A stretch of DNA of 64,000 nt from Siphonodentalium dalli (lineage: Eukaryota; Mollusca; Scaphopoda; Gadilida; Siphonodentaliidae). A model generated the notes under the pieces. It was not told where the DNA came from. It did no database searches and saw only the letters and a list, made by a program, of their open reading frames with translations. The stretch lies in NCBI GenBank assembly GCA_032622095.1, contig CP136064.1, positions 1,426,001 through 1,490,000 of the forward strand. Reading direction: 5' to 3'. The position numbers and the translations under genes were made by a program. Below, one piece after another: positions 12,157 through 24,517 of this stretch (the stretch's first letter is position 1; each line of letters opens with the position of its first letter).

Positions 12157-13530
12157 ATGGTGGAGTACGGTTGGATATTTTCAATTTGGCGCATGTTTCT
12201 CCATACCGCGTCATGTCAAATCTGGCCCTATCCGAATCGGGTTGTCATTTACAATGACTGCAGAAAATATATATCTTCATGGTGGAATGCAAATGTATGT
12301 TTAAAGGAACAGATGTATCTCAACTTAAAGGGACATAAGTAACACAGTCACCAACTTTAAGGGGTATCTGCTATAGACTGGTTCCATGGTGGAGTACGGT
12401 TGGATATTTTCAATTTGGCGCATGTTTTTCCATACCGCGCCATGTCAAATCTGGCCATATCCGAATCGGGTTGTCATTTACAATGACTACAGAAAATAAA
12501 TATCTTCATGTTGGAAAGCAAATGTATGTTTAAAGGAACAGATGTATCTCAACTTAAAGGGACATAAGTAACACAGTCACCAACTTTAAGGGGTATCTGC
12601 TATAGACTGGTTCCATGGTGGAGTACGGTTGGATATTTTCAATTTGGCGCATGTTTCTCCCTACCGCGCCATGTCAAATCTGGCCATATCCGAATCGGGT
12701 TGTCATTTACAATGACTACAGAAAATAAATATCTTCATGTTGGAATGCAAATGTATGTTTAAAGGAACAGATGTATCTCAACTTAAAGGGACATAAGTAA
12801 CACAGTCACCAACTTTAAGGGGTATCTGCTATAGACTGGTTCCATGGTGGAGTACTGTTGGATATTTTCAATTTGGCGCATGTTTTTCCATACCGCGCCA
12901 TGTCAAATCTGGCCATATCCGAATCGGGTTGTCATTTACAATGACTACAGAAAATAAATATCTTCATGTTGGAATGCAAATGTATGTTTAAAGGAACAGT
13001 TGTATCTCAACTTAAAGGGACATAAGTAACACAGTCACCAACTTAAAGGGGTATCTGCTATAGACTGGTTCCATGGTGGAGTACGGTTGGATATTTTCAA
13101 TTTGGCGCATGTTTCTCCATACCGCGCCATGTCAAATCTGGCCATATCCGAATCGGGTTGTCATTTACAATGACTGCAGAAAATATATATCTTCATGGTG
13201 GAATGCAAATGTATGTTTAAAGGAACAGATGTATCTCAACTTAAAGGGACATAAGTAACACAGTCACCAACTTTAAGGGGTATCTGCTATAGACTGGTTC
13301 CATGGTGGAGTACGGTTGGATATTTTCAATTTGGCGCATGTTTCTCCCTACCGCGCCATGTCAAATCTGGCCATATCCGAATCGGGTTGTCATTTACAAT
13401 GACTACAGAAAATAAATATCTTCATGTTGGAATGCAAATGTATGTTTAAAGGAACAGATGTATCTCAACTTAAAGGGACATAAGTAACACAGTCACCAAT
13501 TTAAAGGGGTATCTGCTATAGACTGGTTCC
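12157..13530. repeat. Six-monomer module X, copy 1
   Basis: The order of monomers is: marked monomer (CGCGTCATG, GGCCCTATCC); TTTTTCC/GGAAAGC; CTCCCTACC; TACTG with TTTTTCC and ACAGTTG; an open-frame GGTGG monomer; CTCCCTACC with the tail CCAATTTAAAGG. The same order recurs at 15590 and 28179, and without the leading marked monomer at 32071-33213. Confidence 0.8.
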
Positions 13531-15589
13531 ATGGTGGAGTACGGTTGGATATTTTCAATTTGGCGCATGTTTCTCCATACCGCGTCATGTCAAATCTGGC
13601 CCTATCCGAATCGGGTTGTCATTTACAATGACTGCAGAAAATATATATCTTCATGGTGGAATGCAAATGTATGTTTAAAGGAACAGATGTATCTCAACTT
13701 AAAGGGACATAAGTAACACAGTCACCAACTTTAAGGGGTATCTGCTATAGACTGGTTCCATGGTGGAGTACGGTTGGATATTTTCAATTTGGCGCATGTT
13801 TCTCCATACCGCGCCATGTCAAATCTGGCCATATCCGAATCGGGTTGTCATTTACAATGACTGCAGAAAATATATATCTTCATGTTGGAATGCAAATGTA
13901 TGTTTAAAGGAACAGATGTATCTCAACTTAAAGGGACATAAGTAACACAGTCACCAACTTTAAAGGGTATCTGCTATAGACTGGTTCCATGGTGGAGTAC
14001 GGTTGGATATTTTCAATTTGGCGCATGTTTCTCCATACCGCGCCATGTCAAATCTGGCCATATCCGAATCGGGTTGTCATTTACAATGACTGCAGAAAAT
14101 ATATATCTTCATGTTGGAATGCAAATGTATGTTTAAAGGAACAGATGTATCTCAACTTAAAGGGACATAAGTAACACAGTCACCAACTTTAAGGGGTATC
14201 TGCTATAGACTGGTTCCATGGTGGAGTACGGTTGGATATTTTCTATTTGGCGCATGTTTCTCCATACCGCGCCATGTCAAATCTGGCCATATCCGAATCG
14301 GGTTGTCATTTACAATGACTACAGAAAATAAATATCTTCATGTTGGAATGCAAATGTATGTTTAAAGAAACAGATGTATCTCAACTTAAAGGAACATAAG
14401 TAACACAGTCACCAACTTTAAGGGGTATCTGCTATAGACTGGTTCCATGGTGGAGTACTGTTGGATATTTTCAATTTGGCGCATGTTTCTCCCTACCGCG
14501 CCATGTCAAATCTGGCCATATCCGAATCGGGTTGTCATTTACAATGACTACAGAAAATAAATATCTTCATGTTGGAATGCAAATGTATGTTTAAGGGAAC
14601 AGATGTATCTCAACTTAACGGGACATAAGTAACACAGTCACCAACTTTAAGGGGTATCTGCTATAGACTGGTTCCATGGTGGAGTACGGTTGGATATTTT
14701 CAATTTGGCGCATGTTTTTCCATACCGCGCCATGTCAAATCTGGCCATATCCGAATCGGGTTGTCATTTACAATGACTACAGAAAATAAATATCTTCATG
14801 TTGTAAAGCAAATGTATGTTTAAAGGAACAGATGTATCTCAACTTAAAGGGACATAAGTAACACAGTCACCAACTTAAAGGGGTATCTGCTATAGACTGG
14901 TTCCATGGTGGAGTACGGTTGGATATTTTCAATTTGGCGCATGTTTCTCCATACCGCGCCATGTCAAATCTGGCCATATCCGAATCGGGTTGTCATTTAC
15001 AATGACTGCAGAAAATATATATCTTCATGTTGGAATGCAAATGTATGTTTAAAGGAACAGATGTATCTCAACTTAAAGGGACATAAGTAACACCGTCACC
15101 AACTTTAAGGGGTATCTGCTATAGACTGGTTACATGGTGGAGTACGGTTGGATATTTTCAATTTTGCGCATGTTTCTCCATACCGCGCCATGTCAAATCT
15201 GGCCATATCCGAATCGGGTTGTCATTTACAATGACTGCAGAAAATATATATCTTCATGGTGGAATGCAAATGTATGTTTAAAGGAACAGATGTATCTCAA
15301 CTTAAAGGGACATAAGTAACAGTCACCAACTTTAAGGGGTATCTGCTATAGACTGGTTCCATGGTGGAGTACGGTTGGATATTTTCAATTTGGCGCATGT
15401 TTCTCCCTACCGCGCCATGTCAAATCTGGCCATATCCGAATCGGGTTGTCATTTACAATGACTACAGAAAATAAATATCTTCATGTTGGAATGCAAATGT
15501 ATGTTTAAAGGAACAGATGTATCTCAACTTAAAGGGACATAAGTAACACAGTCACCAATTTAAAGGGGTATCTGCTATAGACTGGTTCC
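13531..15589. repeat. Higher-order unit Y, 9-monomer form
   Basis: It begins with the marked monomer (CGCGTCATG, GGCCCTATCC), followed by two open GTTGG monomers, a TCTATTTGG monomer with AAAGAAACAG, a TACTG/CTCCCTACC monomer with AACGGGACAT, a TTTTTCC monomer with TTGTAAAGC, then 14905, the 227-bp monomer 15134 and 15361. The 9-monomer form recurs at 22459-24517 (offset 8928 bp) with the same 2-bp deletion. Confidence 0.8.
15134..15360. repeat. 227-bp short hybrid monomer
   Basis: The left part has TTAC before ATGG and CAATTTTGCGC, as in 20399 and 31156. The right part has AATATATAT with GGTGG and the 2-bp deletion AAGTAACAGTC, as in 11702. Exchange lies between about 15167 and 15260. Copies at 24062 (identical marks) and a relative at 32758 share the deletion. 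Confidence 0.75.
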
Positions 15590-16963
15590 ATGGTGGAGTA
15601 CGGTTGGATATTTTCAATTTGGCGCATGTTTCTCCATACCGCGTCATGTCAAATCTGGCCCTATCCGAATCGGGTTGTCATTTACAATGACTGCAGAAAA
15701 TATATATCTTCATGGTGGAATGCAAATGTATGTTTAAAGGAACAGATGTATCTCAACTTAAAGGGACATAAGTAACACAGTCACCAACTTTAAGGGGTAT
15801 CTGCTATAGACTGGTTCCATGGTGGAGTACGGTTGGATATTTTCAATTTGGCGCATGTTTTTCCATACCGCGCCATGTCAAATCTGGCCATATCCGAATC
15901 GGGTTGTCATTTACAATGACTACAGAAAATAAATATCTTCATGTTGGAAAGCAAATGTATGTTTAAAGGAACAGATGTATCTCAACTTAAAGGGACATAA
16001 GTAACACAGTCACCAACTTTAAGGGGTATCTGCTATAGACTGGTTCCATGGTGGAGTACGGTTGGATATTTTCAATTTGGCGCATGTTTCTCCCTACCGC
16101 GCCATGTCAAATCTGGCCATATCCGAATCGGGTTGTCATTTACAATGACTACAGAAAATAAATATCTTCATGTTGGAATGCAAATGTATGTTTAAAGGAA
16201 CAGATGTATCTCAACTTAAAGGGACATAAGTAACACAGTCACCAACTTTAAGGGGTATCTGCTATAGACTGGTTCCATGGTGGAGTACTGTTGGATATTT
16301 TCAATTTGGCGCATGTTTTTCCATACCGCGCCATGTCAAATCTGGCCATATCCGAATCGGGTTGTCATTTACAATGACTACAGAAAATAAATATCTTCAT
16401 GTTGGAATGCAAATGTATGTTTAAAGGAACAGTTGTATCTCAACTTAAAGGGACATAAGTAACACAGTCACCAACTTAAAGGGGTATCTGCTATAGACTG
16501 GTTCCATGGTGGAGTACGGTTGGATATTTTCAATTTGGCGCATGTTTCTCCATACCGCGCCATGTCAAATCTGGCCATATCCGAATCGGGTTGTCATTTA
16601 CAATGACTGCAGAAAATATATATCTTCATGGTGGAATGCAAATGTATGTTTAAAGGAACAGATGTATCTCAACTTAAAGGGACATAAGTAACACAGTCAC
16701 CAACTTTAAGGGGTATCTGCTATAGACTGGTTCCATGGTGGAGTACGGTTGGATATTTTCAATTTGGCGCATGTTTCTCCCTACCGCGCCATGTCAAATC
16801 TGGCCATATCCGAATCGGGTTGTCATTTACAATGACTACAGAAAATAAATATCTTCATGTTGGAATGCAAATGTATGTTTAAAGGAACAGATGTATCTCA
16901 ACTTAAAGGGACATAAGTAACACAGTCACCAATTTAAAGGGGTATCTGCTATAGACTGGTTCC
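15590..16963. repeat. Six-monomer module X, copy 2
   Basis: It has the same order and marks as 12157-13530 at offset 3433 bp. Together with the following unit Y (16964 onward) it shows a 15-monomer tandem duplication of 12157-15589 that stays aligned until monomer 18338. Confidence 0.8.
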
Positions 16964-18795
16964 ATGGTGGAGTACGGTTGGATATTTTCAATTTGGCGCA
17001 TGTTTCTCCATACCGCGTCATGTCAAATCTGGCCCTATCCGAATCGGGTTGTCATTTACAATGACTGCAGAAAATATATATCTTCATGGTGGAATGCAAA
17101 TGTATGTTTAAAGGAACAGATGTATCTCAACTTAAAGGGACATAAGTAACACAGTCACCAACTTTAAGGGGTATCTGCTATAGACTGGTTCCATGGTGGA
17201 GTACGGTTGGATATTTTCAATTTGGCGCATGTTTCTCCATACCGCGCCATGTCAAATCTGGCCATATCCGAATCGGGTTGTCATTTACAATGACTGCAGA
17301 AAATATATATCTTCATGTTGGAATGCAAATGTATGTTTAAAGGAACATATGTATCTCAACTTAAAGGGACATAAGTAACACAGTCACCAACTTTAAAGGG
17401 TATCTGCTATAGACTGGTTCCATGGTGGAGTACGGTTGGATATTTTCAATTTGGCGCATGTTTCTCCATACCGCGCCATGTCAAATCTGGCCATATCCGA
17501 ATCGGGTTGTCATTTACAATGACTGCAGAAAATATATATCTTCATGTTGGAATGCAAATGTATGTTTAAAGGAACAGATGTATCTCAACTTAAAGGGACA
17601 TAAGTAACACAGTCACCAACTTTAAGGGGTATCTGCTATAGACTGGTTCCATGGTGGAGTACGGTTGGATATTTTCTATTTGGCGCATGTTTCTCCATAC
17701 CGCGCCATGTCAAATCTGGCCATATCCGAATCGGGTTGTCATTTACAATGACTACAGAAAATAAATATCTTCATGTTGGAATGCAAATGTATGTTTAAAG
17801 AAACAGATGTATCTCAACTTAAAGGAACATAAGTAACACAGTCACCAACTTTAAGGGGTATCTGCTATAGACTGGTTCCATGGTGGAGTACTGTTGGATA
17901 TTTTCAATTTGGCGCATGTTTCTCCCTACCGCGCCATGTCAAATCTGGCCATATCCGAATCGGGTTGTCATTTACAATGACTACAGAAAATAAATATCTT
18001 CATGTTGGAATGCAAATGTATGTTTAAGGGAACAGATGTATCTCAACTTAACGGGACATAAGTAACACAGTCACCAACTTTAAGGGGTATCTGCTATAGA
18101 CTGGTTCCATGGTGGAGTACGGTTGGATATTTTCAATTTGGCGCATGTTTTTCCATACCGCGCCATGTCAAATCTGGCCATATCCGAATCGGGTTGTCAT
18201 TTACAATGACTACAGAAAATAAATATCTTCATGTTGTAAAGCAAATGTATGTTTAAAGGAACAGATGTATCTCAACTTAAAGGGACATAAGTAACACAGT
18301 CACCAACTTAAAGGGGTATCTGCTATAGACTGGTTCCATGGTGGAGTACGGTTGGATATTTTCAATTTGGCGCATGTTTCTCCATACCGCGCCATGTCAA
18401 ATCTGGCCATATCCGAATCGGGTTGTCATTTACAATGACTGCAGAAAATATATATCTTCATGGTGGAATGCAAATGTATGTTTAAAGGAACAGATGTATC
18501 TCAACTTAAAGGGACATAAGTAACACAGTCACCAACTTTAAGGGGTATCTGCTATAGACTGGTTCCATGGTGGAGTACGGTTGGATATTTTCAATTTGGC
18601 GCATGTTTCTCCCTACCGCGCCATGTCAAATCTGGCCATATCCGAATCGGGTTGTCATTTACAATGACTACAGAAAATAAATATCTTCATGTTGGAATGC
18701 AAATGTATGTTTAAAGGAACAGATGTATCTCAACTTAAAGGGACATAAGTAACACAGTCACCAATTTAAAGGGGTATCTGCTATAGACTGGTTCC
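16964..18795. repeat. Higher-order unit Y, 8-monomer form
   Basis: The first six monomers match 13531-14904. Monomer 18338 is then an open GGTGG copy followed directly by the CTCCCTACC monomer 18567, so one monomer fewer than in the 9-monomer form. A private change AACATATG lies in monomer 17193. Confidence 0.75.
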
Positions 18796-21313
18796 ATGGT
18801 GGAGTACGGTTGGATATTTTCAATTTGGCGCATGTTTCTCCATACCGCGTCATGTCAAATCTGGCCCTATCCGAATCGGGTTGTCATTTACAATGACTGC
18901 AGAAAATATATATCTTCATGGTGGAATGCAAATGTATGTTTAAAGGAACAGATGTATCTCAACTTAAAGGGACATAAGTAACACAGTCACCAACTTTAAG
19001 GGGTATCTGCTATAGACTGGTTCCATGGTGGAGTACGGTTGGATATTTTCAATTTGGCGCATGTTTCTCCATACCGCGCCATGTCAAATCTGGCCATATC
19101 CGAATCGGGTTGTCATTTACAATGACTGCAGAAAATATATATCTTCATGTTGGAATGCAAATGTATGTTTAAAGGAACAGATGTATCTCAACTTAAAGGG
19201 ACATAAGTAACACAGTCACCAACTTTAAGGGGTATCTGCTATAGACTGGTTCCATGGTGGAGTACGGTTGGATATTTTCAATTTGGCGCATGTTTCTCCA
19301 TACCGCGCCATGTCAAATCTGGCCATATCCGAATCGGGTTGTCATTTACAATGACTGCAGAAAATATATATCTTCATGTTGGAATGCAAATGTATGTTTA
19401 AAGGAACAGATGTATCTCAACTTAAAGGGACATAAGTAACACAGTCACCAACTTTAAGGGGTATCTGCTATAGACTGGTTCCATGGTGGAGTACGGTTGG
19501 ATATTTTCTATTTGGCGCATGTTTCTCCATACCGCGCCATGTCAAATCTGGCCATATCCGAATCGGGTTGTCATTTACAATGACTACAGAAAATAAATAT
19601 CTTCATGTTGGAATGCAAATGTATGTTTAAAGAAACAGATGTATCTCAACTTAAAGGAACATAAGTAACACAGTCACCAACTTTAAGGGGTATCTGCTAT
19701 AGACTGGTTCCATGGTGGAGTACTGTTGGATATTTTCAATTTGGCGCATGTTTCTCCCTACCGCGCCATGTCAAATCTGGCCATATCCGAATCGGGTTGT
19801 CATTTACAATGACTACAGAAAATAAATATCTTCATGTTGGAATGCAAATGTATGTTTAAGGGAACAGATGTATCTCAACTTAACGGGACATAAGTAACAC
19901 AGTCACCAACTTTAAGGGGTATCTGCTATAGACTGGTTCCATGGTGGAGTACGGTTGGATATTTTCAATTTGGCGCATGTTTTTCCATACCGCGCCATGT
20001 CAAATCTGGCCATATCCGAATCGGGTTGTCATTTACAATGACTACAGAAAATAAATATCTTCATGTTGTAAAGCAAATGTATGTTTAAAGGAACAGATGT
20101 ATCTCAACTTAAAGGGACATAAGTAACACAGTCACCAACTTAAAGGGGTATCTGCTATAGACTGGTTCCATGGTGGAGTACGGTTGGATATTTTCAATTT
20201 GGCGCATGTTTCTCCATACCGCGCCATGTCAAATCTGGCCATATCCGAATCGGGTTGTCATTTACAATGACTGCAGAAAATATATATCTTCATGTTGGAA
20301 TGCAAATGTATGTTTAAAGGAACAGATGTATCTCAACTTAAAGGGACATAAGTAACACCGTCACCAACTTTAAGGGGTATCTGCTATAGACTGGTTACAT
20401 GGTGGAGTACGGTTGGATATTTTCAATTTTGCGCATGTTTCTCCATACCGCGCCATGTCAAATCTGGCCATATCCGAATCGGGTTGTCATTTACAATGAC
20501 TGCAGAAAATATATATCTTCATGTTGGAATGCAAATGTATGTTTAAAGGAACAGATGTATCTCAACTTAAAGGGACATAAGTAACACAGTCACCAACTTT
20601 AAGGGGTATCTGCTATAGACTGGTTACATGGTGGAGTACGGTTGGATATTTTCAATTTTGCGCATGTTTCTCCATACCGCGCCATGTCAAATCTAGCCAT
20701 ATCCGAATCGGGTTGTCATTTACAATGACTGCAGAAAATAAATATCTTCATGTTGGAATGCAAATGTATGTTTAAAGGAACAGATGTATCTCAACTTAAA
20801 GGAACATAAGTAACACAGTCACCAACTTAAAGAGGTGTCTGATTTAGACTGGTTCCATGGTGGAGTACGGTTTGATATTTTCTATTTGGCGCATGTTTCT
20901 CCATACCGCGCCATGTCAAATCTGGCATATCCGAATCGGGTTGTCATTTACAATGACTACAGAAAATAAATATCTTCATGTTGGAATGCAAATGTATGTT
21001 TAAAGGAACAGATGTATCTCAACTTAAAGGGACATAAGTAACACAGTCACCAACTTTAAGGGGTATCTGCTATAGACTGGTTCCATGGTGGAGTACGGTT
21101 GGATATTTTCAATTTGGCGCATGTTTCTCCCTACCGCGCCATGTCAAATCTGGCCATATCCGAATCGGGTTGTCATTTACAATGACTACAGAAAATAAAT
21201 ATCTTCATGTTGGAATGCAAATGTATGTTTAAAGGAACAGATGTATCTCAACTTAAAGGGACATAAGTAACACAGTCACCAATTTAAAGGGGTATCTGCT
21301 ATAGACTGGTTCC
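18796..21313. repeat. Higher-order unit Y, 11-monomer form
   Basis: It extends the common start with 20170, 20399 (TTTTGCGC), 20628 (TCTAGCCATATC), 20857 (ACGGTTTGAT with TCTGGCATATCC, 1 bp short) and 21085. Monomers 18796 to 21084 recur at 29553 to 31841, offset 10,757 bp, including both rare monomers. Confidence 0.8.
20857..21084. repeat. 228-bp short monomer
   Basis: TCTGGCATATCC has lost one C, and ACGGTTTGAT is also diagnostic. The same monomer occurs at 31614. Confidence 0.9.
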
Positions 21314-22458
21314 ATGGTGGAGTACGGTTGGATATTTTCAATTTGGCGCATGTTTCTCCATACCGCGTCATGTCAAATCTGGCCCTATCCGAATCGGGTT
21401 GTCATTTACAATGACTGCAGAAAATATATATCTTCATGGTGGAATGCAAATGTATGTTTAAAGGAACAGATGTATCTCAACTTAAAGGGACATAAGTAAC
21501 ACAGTCACCAACTTTAAGGGGTATCTGCTATAGACTGGTTCCATGGTGGAGTACGGTTGGATATTTTCAATTTGGCGCATGTTTCTCCATACCGCGCCAT
21601 GTCAAATCTGGCCATATCCGAATCGGGTTGTCATTTACAATGACTGCAGAAAATATATATCTTCATGTTGGAATGCAAATGTATGTTTAAAGGAACAGAT
21701 GTATCTCAACTTAAAGGGACATAAGTAACACAGTCACCAACTTTAAAGGGTATCTGCTATAGACTGGTTCCATGGTGGAGTACGGTTGGATATTTTCAAT
21801 TTGGCGCATGTTTCTCCATACCGCGCCATGTCAAATCTGGCCATATCCGAATCGGGTTGTCATTTACAATGACTGCAGAAAATATATATCTTCATGTTGG
21901 AATGCAAATGTATGTTTAAAGGAACAGATGTATCTCAACTTAAAGGGACATAAGTAACACAGTCACCAACTTTAAGGGGTATCTGCTATAGACTGGTTCC
22001 ATGGTGGAGTACGGTTGGATATTTTCTATTTGGCGCATGTTTCTCCATACCGCGCCATGTCAAATCTGGCCATATCCGAATCGGGTTGTCATTTACAATG
22101 ACTACAGAAAATATATATCTTCATGGTGGAATGCAAATGTATGTTTAAAGGAACAGATGTATCTCAACTTAAAGGGACATAAGTAACACAGTCACCAACT
22201 TTAAGGGGTATCTGCTATAGACTGGTTCCATGGTGGAGTACGGTTGGATATTTTCAATTTGGCGCATGTTTCTCCCTACCGCGCCATGTCAAATCTGGCC
22301 ATATCCGAATCGGGTTGTCATTTACAATGACTACAGAAAATAAATATCTTCATGTTGGAATGCAAATGTATGTTTAAAGGAACAGATGTATCTCAACTTA
22401 AAGGGACATAAGTAACACAGTCACCAATTTAAAGGGGTATCTGCTATAGACTGGTTCC
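21314..22458. repeat. Higher-order unit Y, 5-monomer form
   Basis: It consists of the marked monomer, two open GTTGG monomers, the hybrid 22001 and a CTCCCTACC monomer. It looks like a shortened unit made by joining a TCTATTTGG monomer to the right part of an open GGTGG monomer. Confidence 0.75.
22001..22229. repeat. Hybrid monomer with a 10-bp breakpoint interval
   Basis: ACTACAG, which normally accompanies AATAAATAT and GTTGG, is here followed by AATATATAT and GGTGG. The switch lies between 22104 and 22114. The left part matches 19483-type monomers and the right part 18338-type monomers, which explains the shortening of this unit to five monomers. Confidence 0.75.
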
Positions 22459-24517
22459 ATGGTGGAGTACGGTTGGATATTTTCAATTTGGCGCATGTTT
22501 CTCCATACCGCGTCATGTCAAATCTGGCCCTATCCGAATCGGGTTGTCATTTACAATGACTGCAGAAAATATATATCTTCATGGTGGAATGCAAATGTAT
22601 GTTTAAAGGAACAGATGTATCTCAACTTAAAGGGACATAAGTAACACAGTCACCAACTTTAAGGGGTATCTGCTATAGACTGGTTCCATGGTGGAGTACG
22701 GTTGGATATTTTCAATTTGGCGCATGTTTCTCCATACCGCGCCATGTCAAATCTGGCCATATCCGAATCGGGTTGTCATTTACAATGACTGCAGAAAATA
22801 TATATCTTCATGTTGGAATGCAAATGTATGTTTAAAGGAACAGATGTATCTCAACTTAAAGGGACATAAGTAACACAGTCACCAACTTTAAAGGGTATCT
22901 GCTATAGACTGGTTCCATGGTGGAGTACGGTTGGATATTTTCAATTTGGCGCATGTTTCTCCTAACCGCGCCATGTCAAATCTGGCCATATCCGAATCGG
23001 GTTGTCATTTACAATGACTGCAGAAAATATATATCTTCATGTTGGAATGCAAATGTATGTTTAAAGGAACAGATGTATCTCAACTTAAAGGGACATAAGT
23101 AACACAGTCACCAACTTTAAGGGGTATCTGCTATAGACTGGTTCCATGGTGGAGTACGGTTGGATATTTTCTATTTGGCGCATGTTTCTCCATACCGCGC
23201 CATGTCAAATCTGGCCATATCCGAATCGGGTTGTCATTTACAATGACTACAGAAAATAAATATCTTCATGTTGGAATGCAAATGTATGTTTAAAGAAACA
23301 GATGTATCTCAACTTAAAGGAACATAAGTAACACAGTCACCAACTTTAAGGGGTATCTGCTATAGACTGGTTCCATGGTGGAGTACTGTTGGATATTTTC
23401 AATTTGGCGCATGTTTCTCCCTACCGCGCCATGTCAAATCTGGCCATATCCGAATCGGGTTGTCATTTACAATGACTACAGAAAATAAATATCTTCATGT
23501 TGGAATGCAAATGTATGTTTAAGGGAACAGATGTATCTCAACTTAACGGGACATAAGTAACACAGTCACCAACTTTAAGGGGTATCTGCTATAGACTGGT
23601 TCCATGGTGGAGTACGGTTGGATATTTTCAATTTGGCGCATGTTTTTCCATACCGCGCCATGTCAAATCTGGCCATATCCGAATCGGGTTGTCATTTACA
23701 ATGACTACAGAAAATAAATATCTTCATGTTGTAAAGCAAATGTATGTTTAAAGGAACAGATGTATCTCAACTTAAAGGGACATAAGTAACACAGTCACCA
23801 ACTTAAAGGGGTATCTGCTATAGACTGGTTCCATGGTGGAGTACGGTTGGATATTTTCAATTTGGCGCATGTTTCTCCATACCGCGCCATGTCAAATCTG
23901 GCCATATCCGAATCGGGTTGTCATTTACAATGACTGCAGAAAATATATATCTTCATGTTGGAATGCAAATGTATGTTTAAAGGAACAGATGTATCTCAAC
24001 TTAAAGGGACATAAGTAACACCGTCACCAACTTTAAGGGGTATCTGCTATAGACTGGTTACATGGTGGAGTACGGTTGGATATTTTCAATTTTGCGCATG
24101 TTTCTCCATACCGCGCCATGTCAAATCTGGCCATATCCGAATCGGGTTGTCATTTACAATGACTGCAGAAAATATATATCTTCATGGTGGAATGCAAATG
24201 TATGTTTAAAGGAACAGATGTATCTCAACTTAAAGGGACATAAGTAACAGTCACCAACTTTAAGGGGTATCTGCTATAGACTGGTTCCATGGTGGAGTAC
24301 GGTTGGATATTTTCAATTTGGCGCATGTTTCTCCCTACCGCGCCATGTCAAATCTGGCCATATCCGAATCGGGTTGTCATTTACAATGACTACAGAAAAT
24401 AAATATCTTCATGTTGGAATGCAAATGTATGTTTAAAGGAACAGATGTATCTCAACTTAAAGGGACATAAGTAACACAGTCACCAATTTAAAGGGGTATC
24501 TGCTATAGACTGGTTCC
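22459..24517. repeat. Higher-order unit Y, 9-monomer form, second copy
   Basis: It matches 13531-15589 at offset 8928 bp, including the 227-bp monomer at 24062. A private change is CTCCTAACC in monomer 22917. Confidence 0.75.
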
